Source: an uncultured Leifsonia sp.
Lineage (GTDB): Bacteria > Actinomycetota > Actinomycetes > Actinomycetales > Microbacteriaceae
NCBI RefSeq assembly: GCF_945957465.1
Contig: NZ_CAMFLC010000001.1
Location: 1 to 64,000 of the forward strand
DNA length: 64,000 nt
Direction: 5' to 3'
Position 1 is the stretch's first letter, and the number at the start of each line of letters is the position of its first letter. Both the position numbers and the translations under genes were made by a program. This document shows positions 9,321 to 18,483 of this stretch, in pieces. A model generated the notes under the pieces. It saw only the letters and a list, made by a program, of their open reading frames with translations, had not been told where the DNA came from and made no database searches.

Positions 9321-10760
9321 TCAGTCGACGGCCAGCGCCTCGACGGGCGAGACACGCGTGGCCCGCCTGGTCGGCGCGATGGACGCTCCCACGGCCAGCA
9401 CCGCCGCCGCCAGCGCGATCGCACCGATGAACGGCCATGGCAGCGCGGGCGCGATCAGCCCGGCGCCCGGCAGCTGCCCGAGCAGGGTCTGGGCGCCGAC
9501 CCATCCGTACAGCGTTCCGAGGACCAGCCCGCAGAGCACCGCGGCGACGATGAGCTGGGCGCTCTCGGCCAGGATCATCCTGCGCACTTGCGCCGCGCTG
9601 AGCCCGAGGGCACGCAGCAGCCCCAGCTCCCTGCGCCGCTGCAGGACCGCCAGCGACAGACTGTTGACCACGCCCACCGCCGCGATCACCGCGGAGAAGC
9701 CCACGAGTGCGCTGAACACCAGCATCGTGACCGTGAGCACACTCTCAGTCCCCTGGTAGAGCTCCGGCTCCTTCGCGGCGGCCGCGCGGATGATGACGAG
9801 CCAGGTCTGTGTCGCCACCACGAACATCGTGATCAGCGTGACGCCGATGACGAGTCCGATCGCGGTGCGCGAGCTCCGTTCGGGGTTGCGCACGGCGTTG
9901 GCGGCGGCGAGTCGTGCGGCCGCGCCCCGGCCCAGCAGCATCCCCACGCCGCGCAGCACGGCCGGAAGGAACAGCGGTGCCGCGACCACCACGCCGTTGA
10001 ACGACAGCAGTCCTCCGAGCATCGCGACCAGCACACCGTAGCGACCGAAGTCGGCCAGCGCCGTGTTCTCCGATCGCACCCACAGCCCGAGCCCGAGTGC
10101 CAGGCCGAAGCCGAGCAGCGCGACGCCGGGCACGATCAGCAGCAGGGAGGCTGCGATCCGCCCGCGGCTGCGCAGACCGCTCGACGGTCGCTCCTCTGCG
10201 GCTCCGAGCGCCTCGACCGGAGCGACGCCGAGCACGCGCCGGCTCCCGATCCAGGAGGCGAGCCAGGTCGTGAGCACGACGACGGCCGGCGGCGCGAGCA
10301 GCGACGGCGTGAGCACCGGGTACAGCGCGTCGGGAAGGACGCCCGTCCAGACGAACACGCGCACCGCCACGAAGGCCAGTACCACGGCGACGGCGCCGCC
10401 GGCCGCCGCACCGATCACCCCGACGGCCAGGCCCTCCCCTGCGACCGAACGGCGCTGCGCGCGGGAGGTCGAGCCGAGCAGGCGCAGCAGCGCGATGGTC
10501 CGGGTGCGCCCGGCGATGACCGTCGCGAAGGTGTTGGTGGTCACGATGGTGCCCACGAATACCGCGATCACGAAGAACACGCCGGCCGCCAGCGCCAGCG
10601 CGAACTGCGCCGCCCCGTGCGATCCGACTTCGCTGGCGCCGATGTAGGCGCCGAGGACGTTCGTGCAGGCCAGCAGCGCGACGCCGAACGCAGCGCTCAG
10701 CGCGGCCACGAGGATGCTCGCCCTGTGGTCGCGCGCATTGGCACGGAACGCCCGGATCAC
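9321..10760 (-). CDS. FtsX/MacB-type ABC transporter permease
   Basis: A 479-residue permease with an N-terminal membrane segment and two FtsX-like domains, each with a large hydrophobic block. Duplicated features include RTRTIALLRLLGSTSRAQRR near residue 80 and RRRELGLLRALGLSAAQVRR near residue 370, and SPVEALAVD at the C terminus. It partners the ATPase encoded immediately upstream, with a 4-base GTGA overlap. MacB-type exporters move peptides, lipids or antibiotics outward or act as mechanotransmission devices; the substrate here is unknown. The extracellular portion is small, so a sensing role like that of BceB is not evident. The module follows a two-component system on the same strand. 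Confidence 0.88.
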   Translation of the reverse strand: MIRAFRANARDHRASILVAALSAAFGVALLACTNVLGAYIGASEVGSHGAAQFALALAAGVFFVIAVFVGTIVTTNTFATVIAGRTRTIALLRLLGSTSRAQRRSVAGEGLAVGVIGAAAGGAVAVVLAFVAVRVFVWTGVLPDALYPVLTPSLLAPPAVVVLTTWLASWIGSRRVLGVAPVEALGAAEERPSSGLRSRGRIAASLLLIVPGVALLGFGLALGLGLWVRSENTALADFGRYGVLVAMLGGLLSFNGVVVAAPLFLPAVLRGVGMLLGRGAAARLAAANAVRNPERSSRTAIGLVIGVTLITMFVVATQTWLVIIRAAAAKEPELYQGTESVLTVTMLVFSALVGFSAVIAAVGVVNSLSLAVLQRRRELGLLRALGLSAAQVRRMILAESAQLIVAAVLCGLVLGTLYGWVGAQTLLGQLPGAGLIAPALPWPFIGAIALAAAVLAVGASIAPTRRATRVSPVEALAVD

Positions 10761-11509
10761 GCGCGCGCCTCCATTCCCAGCATGAACGCGGAGATCTCTT
10801 CAGCGGTCGAGCGTTCGCGCTCCGCGATCACCCGCCCGTCGGCCAGGAACACGATGCGGTCCGCGTAGCTCGCCGCCACCGGGTCGTGCGTCACCATGGC
10901 GATGCTCTGCCCGTGCAGGCGCGAGGCCTCCTGCAGCACGCCCAGCACCTCGCGACCGGTCCGCGAGTCGAGGTTGCCGGTCGGTTCGTCCGCGAAGATC
11001 AGGTCGGGCCGAGTGGCCAGCGCGCGCACGATCGCGACGCGCTGCTGCTGGCCTCCGGAGAGTTCGTGCGGACGGTGCGTCAGCCGATCCTGGAGGCCGA
11101 GCGATTCGATGAGCGTGTCCGTCCACTCGCGCTGGACCAGCGAGGGCCTGCGGCCGTCGATCTCGAACGGCAGCTGGATGTTGGCGCGCACATCGAGCGT
11201 GGGCACGAGATTGAACGATTGGAAGACGAAGCCCACTCGCCGGCGCCGAAGCACCGTCAGCTCGGCGTCTCCCATTCCGGTGATCTCGGTGTCGCCCAGG
11301 AAGACCCGGCCGCTGGAGACGGAGTCCAAGCCGGCCATGACGTGCATGAGGGTGGACTTGCCCGAGCCGCTCGGGCCCATCACCGCGGTGAACCGGCCGG
11401 CCGGGATCCCCACCGTGACGTCGTCGAGCGCGATGACCCGGTTCGGGCCGGATCCGTAGGTCTTCGTCGCTGCGTCCACGCGCGCGACCATCGTGGTAGG
11501 AGTGTCCAT
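10757..11509 (-). CDS. ABC transporter ATP-binding protein, MacB/LolD type
   Basis: A 250-residue ATPase with all nucleotide-binding motifs in order: Walker [10 protein letters not shown] near residue 46, Q-loop FVFQSFN, signature LSGGQQQR, Walker [14 protein letters not shown] and the switch His in [15 protein letters not shown] and the overall length match the MacB/LolD branch. It energises the FtsX-type permease whose GTG overlaps its stop. Translation probably starts at the ATG at 11509: a TAGCGT -10 element lies just 6 bases upstream (leaderless spacing), so the exporter can be transcribed separately from the two-component genes upstream. Confidence 0.92.
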   Translation of the reverse strand: MDTPTTMVARVDAATKTYGSGPNRVIALDDVTVGIPAGRFTAVMGPSGSGKSTLMHVMAGLDSVSSGRVFLGDTEITGMGDAELTVLRRRRVGFVFQSFNLVPTLDVRANIQLPFEIDGRRPSLVQREWTDTLIESLGLQDRLTHRPHELSGGQQQRVAIVRALATRPDLIFADEPTGNLDSRTGREVLGVLQEASRLHGQSIAMVTHDPVAASYADRIVFLADGRVIAERERSTAEEISAFMLGMEARA

Positions 11510-11515
11510 GTCTCC

Positions 11516-11521
11516 ACGCTA
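11516..11521 (-). promoter_or_regulatory. -10 element of the ABC exporter genes, leaderless spacing
   Basis: TAGCGT followed by the 6 bases GGAGAC and the ATG of the ATPase gene. The spacing predicts a transcript beginning at the start codon. Confidence 0.6.
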
Positions 11522-11642
11522 GAAACCGCCGGAGCGCCGCGAATCCGGCTGCGGGGTCATCCGCCGTCCGACCAGAGGATGATTCGTCGGGCGATTGCGC
11601 AGGTGACTCAACGGGTGATTCAACGGGCGATGAGCCCGAGCG

Positions 11643-12329
11643 TCAGTCGGCTTCGCCCGCGCGGGTCGTGAGGCCGTGCTCGAACGCGTAGACGACCATC
11701 TGCACACGATCGCGCAGGCCGAGCTTGGACAGGATCCGGCTGATGTGCGTCTTCACCGTCGCCTCGCTGAGATACTCGGAACCCGCGATCTCGGCGTTGC
11801 TCAGGCCTCGAGCCGCCAGGGCGAAGATCTCGCGCTCGCGCGCGGTGAGCGAGTCGAACTCGGCCGGCGCCTGCGTGGCCCGCTGGCTCTCGGAGAAATA
11901 CTCGAACAGTTCGCGGGTGGCGCCCGCCGCGATGACGGCGCTCCCGGCGTGGACGGTGCGGATGGCCGCGAGGAGGAACTCCGGCTCCGCATCCTTGAGC
12001 ACGAATCCGCTCGCGCCGCCCCGGATGGCGCGCGCGGCCGCCTCGTCGAGGTCGAACGTCGTGAGCACGATGATCCGGGCCGCGGTGCGTCCTTCGCGCT
12101 CGGCCTCCTTGACGATACGGCTGGTGGCGGCGATCCCGTCCATGACGGGCATGCGGATGTCCATCAGCACCACATCCGGCCGGGTCTCGCGCACCAGCGC
12201 GACGCCTTCGCGCCCGTCGGCGGCCTCCCCCGCGAACTCGAGGTCGGGCTGCGACCCGACCAGCATGCGGATCCCCGCACGGAACAGCGCCTGGTCGTCG
12301 ACGAGCGCCACCCGGATCGGCGCGGTCAC
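11643..12329 (-). CDS. NarL/LuxR-family response regulator
   Basis: The 228-residue protein has a receiver domain (residues 1-120) with the acidic pair DD at 11-12, the phosphoacceptor Asp57 in VVLMDIRMPVMDG and the conserved Lys in FVLKDAEP. A LuxR-type helix-turn-helix follows at about 155-215 (LTAREREIFALAARGLSNAEIA). It should be phosphorylated by the kinase encoded immediately upstream; the start GTG overlaps the kinase stop (GTGA). The track ORF runs far upstream through the kinase gene, but the GTG at 12329 gives the canonical N terminus. The likely target is the ABC exporter 130 bases downstream. Confidence 0.93.
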   Translation of the reverse strand: MTAPIRVALVDDQALFRAGIRMLVGSQPDLEFAGEAADGREGVALVRETRPDVVLMDIRMPVMDGIAATSRIVKEAEREGRTAARIIVLTTFDLDEAAARAIRGGASGFVLKDAEPEFLLAAIRTVHAGSAVIAAGATRELFEYFSESQRATQAPAEFDSLTAREREIFALAARGLSNAEIAGSEYLSEATVKTHISRILSKLGLRDRVQMVVYAFEHGLTTRAGEAD

Positions 12330-14200
12330 GCGCGCACCCCCGACACCACGGGAAGGAACGCCTCCACCAGGAAGCCGTCCGAGGCGGGACCGGCCGTGAG
12401 CGTGCCGCCGGCCAGGACGGCCCGTTCGCGCATGCCCGGGAGGCCGTGCCCGATGCGGGGCAGCGATCCGGTGGTGGTGGATTCCGGCGGTGTGGTCTTC
12501 ATACTGTTCCTCACGGTGATGGAGATGCCCGGTGCTCCGTCCGGGCGCCCCGACTGGGCGAGCACCACGGTGACCGGTCTGCTGGTGTCCCCGTGCCGGA
12601 GCGCATTGGTCAGCGCCTCCTGCACGATGCGGTAGGCGGCGATCTGCTGTGCCGAGCCCAGCCCGTCGAGCCGGCCGCGTCGCTCCATCGTCACCGGGAG
12701 GCCGGCGGCACGCACCTGCTCGATCGTCTGCTCGACGTCGGCGAGCGACGGCTGCGGCCCCTCCGGCTGGCTCTGCCGCAGCTCGGCGAGCAGGACCCGC
12801 ACATCGACCAGCGCCGAGCGCGCCGTGGCGGCGATGGTCTCCAGCGCCGTGTCGACCGCGCCGGGATCGGTGTGCCGTGCGTACCGCGCGCCGTCGGCCT
12901 GCGCGATGACCACGGCGAGCGAGTGCGCCACGACGTCGTGCATGTCGCGGGCGATGCGCGTGCGCTCCTGCTCGACGACGACGACCTCCTCCGCGCGGTT
13001 GCGGTCCAGCTCTGCCGCGATCTGCGCGCGCCGGGACGCCCGCGCATTGCGCCAGGTGCGCACCAGCAGGCCCAGCACCCACGACAGCCCGAGGACGGTG
13101 GCGCTGACCACGAAGAGGAAGGCGAACTGGAGGGCGAGCCCGGTGAGTTGCGGTGACAGCAGATCGAAGTAGCCCTGGCCGAGCGCCGAGGTCAAGGTCA
13201 GGTAGAGGGACGCGACCAGCGCGCCGATTCCGGCCGAGATGAGGCCCGCGTAACGCACGACCCTGTCGCCGTAGAGAGCGGTCGCATACAGCACGATGAG
13301 CACGGCGAGGTCGCTGACCAGGATGCTGTGCCCCGTCGTCATCTGCAGCACCGCCGCCAGCCACGCGATCGCGAGCGAGACGGCCGGCGACATCCGCCGG
13401 AGCGCAACCGCCACCGTGAACACGATGAGCACGAGGAACGTCGACCGCCCGCTGGCATCCGGCATCAGACTGGATGCGAAGTCGGCGATGAGGCAGAAGA
13501 AGACGTAAGCGACGGCCCCGCCGATGTCGAACGTCAGCTGCGGGCGACTCAGCCGGCGCACGAGGCCCGGCTCGTCGTCGCCCTCCTCCGACGGCGTACC
13601 GCCGGAGGACGCCAGCCACACCAGCACCGACGGACGACCGCTCGACGCCGCGGCCGAGGCCGCGGCCACGCGCTGCCGCGCGACGAGGAACCCCAGCAGC
13701 CACGCGGTGACGAACACCACGGCCAGGAGCAGGCTCATCATCAGGAGACCGACACCCTGGCTCGTGTAGTACCCGCCGATCACCGGCCCGAACTGCGGGA
13801 ACTTCACCTCGCCGCGGACCGTCAGGAGATACGCCTCCGCCGGAGCCCAGACGATCGCGGAGCCGAATGCGAACCAGCGTGACACGCGTCCGCCGTGCGA
13901 CGAGATCCCGAAGATCGCGATCATGACGGCCGCCGTCGCGATCAGCCGGTGCGGCAGCGGCAGGGACGCGCTCTCGGTGAGCTCGGTGATGACCGCGAGC
14001 CAGGCGATCTCGAGCGCGACGACCGGAAGCACCCGCGACAGTGCGACGGCCGCACAGTACAAGACGGACGCGAGGGCGGCCGCCAGGTCGAAGGGCAGAC
14101 CCGTCAGCAGCCACAGCCCGAAGAGCGCCACGGCGACAGCGGGCTCGAGCACCCAGCGGTGCGGGGCGAGCGCGCTCAGGAACCGCGTGCGATCCGGCAT
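12326..14200 (-). CDS. sensor histidine kinase with duplicated membrane domain
   Basis: A 624-residue kinase. Two blocks of about five membrane segments (about residues 15-170 and 215-370) precede a HisKA_3 dimerisation domain (ERTRIARDMHDVVAHSLA near residue 430) and a HATPase domain with AAYRIVQEALTNALRHG and GHGLPGMRERA. The two membrane blocks resemble each other: AVALSRVLPVVALEIAWLAV in the first and AVALRRMSPAVSLAIAWLAA in the second, suggesting an internal duplication. There is no large external sensor domain, as in the intramembrane-sensing kinases. A long Ser/Ala loop separates the blocks. The ATG at 14200 has TACCGT 6 bases upstream. The signal is unknown. Confidence 0.9.
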   Translation of the reverse strand: MPDRTRFLSALAPHRWVLEPAVAVALFGLWLLTGLPFDLAAALASVLYCAAVALSRVLPVVALEIAWLAVITELTESASLPLPHRLIATAAVMIAIFGISSHGGRVSRWFAFGSAIVWAPAEAYLLTVRGEVKFPQFGPVIGGYYTSQGVGLLMMSLLLAVVFVTAWLLGFLVARQRVAAASAAASSGRPSVLVWLASSGGTPSEEGDDEPGLVRRLSRPQLTFDIGGAVAYVFFCLIADFASSLMPDASGRSTFLVLIVFTVAVALRRMSPAVSLAIAWLAAVLQMTTGHSILVSDLAVLIVLYATALYGDRVVRYAGLISAGIGALVASLYLTLTSALGQGYFDLLSPQLTGLALQFAFLFVVSATVLGLSWVLGLLVRTWRNARASRRAQIAAELDRNRAEEVVVVEQERTRIARDMHDVVAHSLAVVIAQADGARYARHTDPGAVDTALETIAATARSALVDVRVLLAELRQSQPEGPQPSLADVEQTIEQVRAAGLPVTMERRGRLDGLGSAQQIAAYRIVQEALTNALRHGDTSRPVTVVLAQSGRPDGAPGISITVRNSMKTTPPESTTTGSLPRIGHGLPGMRERAVLAGGTLTAGPASDGFLVEAFLPVVSGVRA

Positions 14201-14206
14201 GCCTCT

Positions 14207-14212
14207 ACGGTA
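14207..14212 (-). promoter_or_regulatory. -10 element of the two-component genes, leaderless spacing
   Basis: TACCGT, then AGAGGC (6 bases), then the ATG of the histidine kinase gene. The track's longer ORF would require translation from upstream of this element, which supports the ATG at 14200. Confidence 0.6.
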
Positions 14213-14273
14213 CGGGCACGTGCAGGCCGGTTCCGCATCCTGGAGCCGCAATCATCCTCGAGATGTAGGTGAC

Positions 14274-14301
14274 CGGCGGCGAGGCGCGGAACGCGCCGCC
14301 G
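14274..14301 (-). terminator. hairpin after era
   Basis: An 8-bp stem CGGCGGCG/CGCCGCCG with a 12-base loop begins 2 bases after the era stop codon. It is the likely end of the hrcA-to-era transcript. No T-run follows. Confidence 0.6.
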
Positions 14302-14303
14302 AC

Positions 14304-15197
14304 TCAGAATCCGAGCCGGCCGAGCTGCTTCGGGTCGCGTTGCCAGTCTTTCGCGACCTTCACCCGCAGCGACAGGAAGACCTTGCGGCCGAGCAGCTCC
14401 TCGATCGGCTTCCTCGCCTCCGCTCCGACGTCGCGGATGCGCGAGCCGCCCTTGCCGATGATGATCGCCTTCTGGCTGTCGCGCTCGACGAAGAGGTTGG
14501 CGTAGACCTCCACGAGGTCCTTGTCGTCCCGTTCGACGATGTCGTCGATGGTCACCGCGAGCGAGTGCGGGAGCTCGTCCTGAACGCCCTCCAGCACGGC
14601 TTCGCGGATGTACTCGGCGATGCGCTCCTCCAGCCCCTCGTCGGTGATCGCATCGTCGGGATACAGCGGGCCGGGCGACTCCGGCAGCAGCTTGAGCAGC
14701 TCGGTGGTGAGCGTGTCCAGCTGGATCCGGCTCGTCGCCGAGATCGGGATGATCGCCTCCCACTCCCGCAGAGCCGAGACGGCGAGCAGCTGCTGGGCGA
14801 CCTGGGTCTTGCCCGCCGCGTCGATCTTGGTGACGATCGCGACCTTCTTGGCGTTCGGATAGTCGTCCAGCTGGTCGTTGATGAAGCGGTCGCCCGGTCC
14901 GAGCTTCTCGTCGGCGGGCACGCAGAAGCCGATCACGTCCACATCGCCGAGAGTGGATTGGACGAGGGTGTTCAGCCGCTCGCCGAGGAGTGTGCGCGGG
15001 CGATGGATGCCCGGTGTGTCGACGAGCACCAGCTGGCCTCCGCGCTGGTGCACGATGCCCCGGATGGCGCGTCGCGTCGTCTGCGGCTTGGAGCTCGTGA
15101 TCGCCACCTTCTCGCCGACGAGGGCGTTGGTGAGAGTCGACTTGCCGACGTTGGGCCGGCCGACGAACGAGACGAATCCGGCGCGGTACTCGGTCAC
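14304..15197 (-). CDS. era: GTPase Era
   Basis: Era is an essential GTPase that binds 16S rRNA and assists 30S maturation. The 297 residues show G1 GRPNVGKST near residue 13, the switch region around SSKPQTTRRAIRG, G3 DTPG, G4 TKID and G5 SAT, followed by a C-terminal KH domain with VERDSQKAIIIGKGG. The GTG at 15197 overlaps the stop of the CorC-like gene (GTGA). It is the last gene of the long hrcA-ybeY-era run, next to ybeY, another 16S maturation factor. The larger track ORF is a read-through of upstream frames. Confidence 0.96.
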   Translation of the reverse strand: MTEYRAGFVSFVGRPNVGKSTLTNALVGEKVAITSSKPQTTRRAIRGIVHQRGGQLVLVDTPGIHRPRTLLGERLNTLVQSTLGDVDVIGFCVPADEKLGPGDRFINDQLDDYPNAKKVAIVTKIDAAGKTQVAQQLLAVSALREWEAIIPISATSRIQLDTLTTELLKLLPESPGPLYPDDAITDEGLEERIAEYIREAVLEGVQDELPHSLAVTIDDIVERDDKDLVEVYANLFVERDSQKAIIIGKGGSRIRDVGAEARKPIEELLGRKVFLSLRVKVAKDWQRDPKQLGRLGF

Positions 15198-16501
15198 CTG
15201 CGGGCCTCCTTGTGTCTGGTCTGCTGCTCCTCGGGCTCCGGCAGGAGCGCCGTGTCCGGCTCCACCAGAACGGTGCTCACGTGCTTGTGCCGGCCGTCGA
15301 TGCGGTCGACGGTGAACCGGAGGCCGTGCACGGCGACGGTGGAGCCCACCTCGGGCAGCCGGCCGAGCGCCTTGGCGACGAGGCCGCCGACGCTGTCGAC
15401 GTCCTCGTCCTCGATCTCGAGGTCGAACAGCTCCCCGAGGTCGTCGATGCCCAGGCGGGTGGCTACTCGCCTGCGACCCCCGCCGAGCTCCTGGACGAGG
15501 GCGACATCGTGGTCGTATTCGTCCGAGATGTCGCCGATGAGCTCTTCGATGAGATCCTCGAGCGTCACCAATCCCGCGATCCCGCCGTATTCGTCGACGA
15601 CCATCGCGAGATGGTTCTTCTCGCGCTGCATCTGGCGCAGCAGGGCGTCGGCCTTCTGCGACTCCGGTACGAACAGCGCCGGCCGGGCGAGCTCCCCCAT
15701 GGTCAGGCTGTCGCTGGCGAGCGCGCTCTCGAAGCTCAGCTTCGCCACATCCTTGAGGTAGAGGACTCCGGCGACGTCGTCGGGATCGCCGTCGATCACG
15801 GGCATGCGCGAGACCCCGGTGGAGAAGAACAGCCCCATCGCCGTGCCGAGGCCCGCCGAGACATCCACCGTGACCATGTCGGTGCGCGGCACCATGACCT
15901 CGCGCACCACCGTGTCGCTGAACTCGAAGATCGAGTGGATGAGCTCGCGGTCGTCTTCTTCGAGGACGTCGAACTCGGTCGCCTCGTCGACGATGCTGAG
16001 CAGCTGCTCCTCGCTCGTGACGGGCGCCGAGCGTGCGCGCGACGGCGTCACCCGGTTGCCCAGGGCGACCAGGCCGCCCGGGATCGGGCCGAGGATCACG
16101 CGGATCCCGTGCACGAGCGGCGCCGTCAGCCGCAGCAGCAGCGTCGAGTTGGCGCGGCCCACGCTGCGCGGGCTCGCGCCGACCAGGACGAACGAGACCC
16201 CCGTCATGATCGCCGCGGACAGGATGAGCGAGATCCACCATTCCTGGAAGATCTGCTCGAAGGCGAGGGTCACGAGGACGGCCGCCGTCGTCTCGGCGAT
16301 GATCCGGATGAAGTTGATCGCGTTGAAGTACGGGCCGGGGTCTTCGGCGATCGCCGCAAGGGACTTCTTGGCGCGCGAGGTCTCGGCGAGGTCGGCGATG
16401 TCACCGCGCGACTGGACGGCGAGGGCCGAGTCCACTGCGGCCATCAGACCGCCGAACGCCACCAGCAGGAAGGCGACGACGAAGAACAGGGTCGCGAGCA
16501 T
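15194..16501 (-). CDS. hemolysin-family (CorC/HlyC, CNNM) membrane protein
   Basis: The 435-residue protein has a DUF21 (CNNM) membrane domain at residues 1-150, then paired CBS domains (about 200-335, including MVPRTDMVTVDV and HLAMVVDEYGGIAGLVTLEDL), then a CorC_HlyC transporter-associated domain. Family members are implicated in magnesium or cobalt efflux and membrane stress; the hemolysin name is historical. The ATG at 16501 was chosen over the track start because the first membrane helix begins there (MLATLFFVVAFLLVAF). It lies 7 bases after ybeY and overlaps era. The ybeY-corC-era order is widely conserved. Confidence 0.9.
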   Translation of the reverse strand: MLATLFFVVAFLLVAFGGLMAAVDSALAVQSRGDIADLAETSRAKKSLAAIAEDPGPYFNAINFIRIIAETTAAVLVTLAFEQIFQEWWISLILSAAIMTGVSFVLVGASPRSVGRANSTLLLRLTAPLVHGIRVILGPIPGGLVALGNRVTPSRARSAPVTSEEQLLSIVDEATEFDVLEEDDRELIHSIFEFSDTVVREVMVPRTDMVTVDVSAGLGTAMGLFFSTGVSRMPVIDGDPDDVAGVLYLKDVAKLSFESALASDSLTMGELARPALFVPESQKADALLRQMQREKNHLAMVVDEYGGIAGLVTLEDLIEELIGDISDEYDHDVALVQELGGGRRRVATRLGIDDLGELFDLEIEDEDVDSVGGLVAKALGRLPEVGSTVAVHGLRFTVDRIDGRHKHVSTVLVEPDTALLPEPEEQQTRHKEARR

Positions 16502-16508
16502 GGGCGCC

Positions 16509-16970
16509 CTAGCGCTGTCGGTCGTAGCGCGAGAACCCGACGAGGATGTCGCGCTGGATCCCGAACATCTCACGCTCCTCGGCCGGCTCGGCGTGGTCGA
16601 ATCCGAGCAGGTGGAGGATGCCGTGCGTCGTCAGCAGCAGCAACTCGTCGATCAGGGAGTGCCCGGCCGTCTCCGCCTGCACCTGGGCCACCTGCGGGCA
16701 CAGCACCACGTCGCCCAGCAGGCCGGCCGGCGCGGGCTCCTCCTCGGTGCCGGGACGCAGCTCGTCCATCGGGAAGCTCAGGACGTCGGTCGGACCCGGC
16801 TCGTCCATCCACTGCACGTGGAGCTGCTCCATCGCAGCCTCGTCCACCAGCACGATCGCGAGCTCGGCGTCCGGGTGCACGTGCATGATGTCGAGGGCAT
16901 AGCCGGCGAGGCGCTGCAGGGCCGACTCGTCCACGTCGATGGAGGACTCGTTGTTGATCTCGATGCTCAT
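16509..16970 (-). CDS. ybeY: endoribonuclease YbeY (16S rRNA maturation)
   Basis: YbeY is a zinc-dependent endoribonuclease acting in 16S rRNA 3'-end maturation and ribosome quality control. The 153-residue protein shows the signature three-histidine metal motif [11 protein letters not shown] near residue 115, and DVLSFPMDE in the middle. Its ATG overlaps the phoH stop by four bases (ATGA). It is followed closely by the CorC-like gene and era. The length is normal. Confidence 0.95.
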   Translation of the reverse strand: MSIEINNESSIDVDESALQRLAGYALDIMHVHPDAELAIVLVDEAAMEQLHVQWMDEPGPTDVLSFPMDELRPGTEEEPAPAGLLGDVVLCPQVAQVQAETAGHSLIDELLLLTTHGILHLLGFDHAEPAEEREMFGIQRDILVGFSRYDRQR

Positions 16971-18091
16971 CGTGCGGGGCCCTGTCGTTTCGGGAGGTGG
17001 TCGCGCGGAGCCGCGGCACGGCGCTCGGCGCGGTTGGCGAACTCCCGCGCCTCCTCGCGCTCGTACTGCCTGGCCTGCTGCCGCGCGTCGTACTCGGTGT
17101 AGGCGTCGACGATGCGGCCGACGAGACTGTGGCGCACGACGTCCTCGCTGGTCAGCCGGGCGAAGTGGATGTCGTCGATGTCTTTCAGCACGCGCGTGAC
17201 GAGGCGCAGGCCGCTTGCTGCGTTGGGAAGGTCGATCTGGGTGATGTCACCGGTCACCACCATCTTCGAGTTGAAGCCGAGCCGCGTGAGGAACATCTTC
17301 ATCTGCTCGGGCGTCGTGTTCTGCGCCTCGTCGAGGATGATGAACGAGTCGTTGAGCGTCCGGCCGCGCATGTATGCCAGCGGTGCGACCTCGATCGTGC
17401 CGGCCGCCAGCAGCTTCGGCACGAGGTCGGGGTCGAGCATCTCGTTCAGCGCATCGTAGAGCGGCCGGAGGTACGGGTCGATCTTGTCGGTGAGGGTGCC
17501 CGGCAAGTAGCCCAGCCGCTCGCCGGCCTCCACCGCCGGGCGGGTCAGGATGATCCTGCTCACCTCTTTGCGCTGGAGCGCCTGCACCGCCTTGGCCATC
17601 GCCAGATAGGTCTTGCCCGTTCCCGCCGGGCCGATGCCGAACACGATCGTGTTGTGGTCGATCGCATCGACGTACTGGCTCTGGCCGAGCGTCTTCGGGC
17701 GGATGCTCTTGCCGCGCGCGGTCAGGATGGCCTGGCTCAGCACATCGGAGGGGCTCAGGTTCAGGTCGCTGCGCATCATCCGAGCCGAGCTCGCGACCTC
17801 GGCCGGCCCGATGTCCTGGCCGTTGCGCACCATCTGCAGAAGCTCCTCGAGCAGCGCACGGGCCGCGGCGACCTGTGCCGCGTCGCCGGTGAGGCTGATC
17901 TCGTTGCCGCGCACGTGCACGTCGACCAACGGGTACTGGCGCTCGAGCGTGGTCAGCAGGCGGTCCTGCGGGCCGAGCAGCCGGACCATCTGGATTCCGT
18001 CGACGCTCAATCGCGCGTCGGCCGAGCCCTCTCGGGCCACCGCGCCCGACGGGTCCGCGGGCGGGGTCGGCGTCGGTTCACTCGTCGCCAA
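16967..18091 (-). CDS. PhoH-family ATPase
   Basis: A 374-residue P-loop ATPase of the PhoH family, thought to act on RNA together with YbeY. Walker A is [11 protein letters not shown] near residue 155 and Walker B is FIILDEAQN; the conserved GDITQIDLP motif follows. The N terminus holds a KH-like segment. The start is an unusual TTG at 18091 with GAGGAAGGAAG just upstream. It lies inside the HIT gene, giving a 14-base overlap, and no better in-frame start occurs for about 30 codons. The C terminus is rich in Arg, Glu and Ala. Confidence 0.9.
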   Translation of the reverse strand: MATSEPTPTPPADPSGAVAREGSADARLSVDGIQMVRLLGPQDRLLTTLERQYPLVDVHVRGNEISLTGDAAQVAAARALLEELLQMVRNGQDIGPAEVASSARMMRSDLNLSPSDVLSQAILTARGKSIRPKTLGQSQYVDAIDHNTIVFGIGPAGTGKTYLAMAKAVQALQRKEVSRIILTRPAVEAGERLGYLPGTLTDKIDPYLRPLYDALNEMLDPDLVPKLLAAGTIEVAPLAYMRGRTLNDSFIILDEAQNTTPEQMKMFLTRLGFNSKMVVTGDITQIDLPNAASGLRLVTRVLKDIDDIHFARLTSEDVVRHSLVGRIVDAYTEYDARQQARQYEREEAREFANRAERRAAAPRDHLPKRQGPAR

Positions 18092-18443
18092 GGCTTCCTT
18101 CCTCGAGCCCGCCGGAGGGCGAGCCCAGAACGTGGGCGTGGACGTGGAACACGGTCTGTCCCGCGCCCGCGCCGGTGTTGAAGATCAGTCGGAAGTCGCC
18201 GTCCGCGTGCTCGTCGGCGAGCTGCTTGGCGGTCGCCACCAGCTCGGCCAGCAGGCCGGGGTCGCCCGCGGCGAGCTCCACGACGTCGCGGTACTGCTCC
18301 GTCTTGGGGACCACCAGCAGGTGCACCGGTGCCTTCGGCGCGATGTCGCGGAACGCGATGATCCGCTCGCTGTCGAACACCACGTCGGCCGGGATCTCGC
18401 CCGCGATGATGCGCGAGAAGATCGAGCGCTCCACTGTCTCCAT
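18078..18443 (-). CDS. HIT-family nucleotide hydrolase/transferase
   Basis: A 121-residue histidine-triad protein. The family motif HVHAHV is near residue 98, and the SIFSRIIAGEIPADVVF N terminus is typical of the HINT branch, which hydrolyses nucleoside phosphoramidates. The track begins 9 bases upstream at 18452. I prefer the ATG at 18443 because a TAGGAT -10 element ends 7 bases before it and overlaps the earlier ATG. If that promoter is real, the distal genes of this operon can be transcribed separately from hrcA-dnaJ. Cellular role unknown. Confidence 0.88.
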   Translation of the reverse strand: METVERSIFSRIIAGEIPADVVFDSERIIAFRDIAPKAPVHLLVVPKTEQYRDVVELAAGDPGLLAELVATAKQLADEHADGDFRLIFNTGAGAGQTVFHVHAHVLGSPSGGLEEGSLGDE

Positions 18444-18450
18444 GTCATCC

Positions 18451-18456
18451 ATCCTA
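18451..18456 (-). promoter_or_regulatory. -10 element of the HIT gene, leaderless spacing
   Basis: TAGGAT, 7 bases before the ATG at 18443. The last two bases overlap the alternative upstream ATG, so that ATG would not be transcribed from this promoter. Confidence 0.5.
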
Positions 18457-18483
18457 TTCGCCCGGTGGTCGGCCGTCGCGGGG

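Noticed and set aside
11643-14114. An 823-codon ORF ending in the response regulator, suggesting a hybrid kinase
   Set aside because: The upstream part is the kinase gene out of frame. The regulator begins at GTG 12329 in a GTGA junction.
14304-16241. A 645-codon ORF with era at its end, suggesting a fusion protein
   Set aside because: The N-terminal part is the CorC-like gene read out of frame. A GTG overlapping the CorC-like stop starts era properly.
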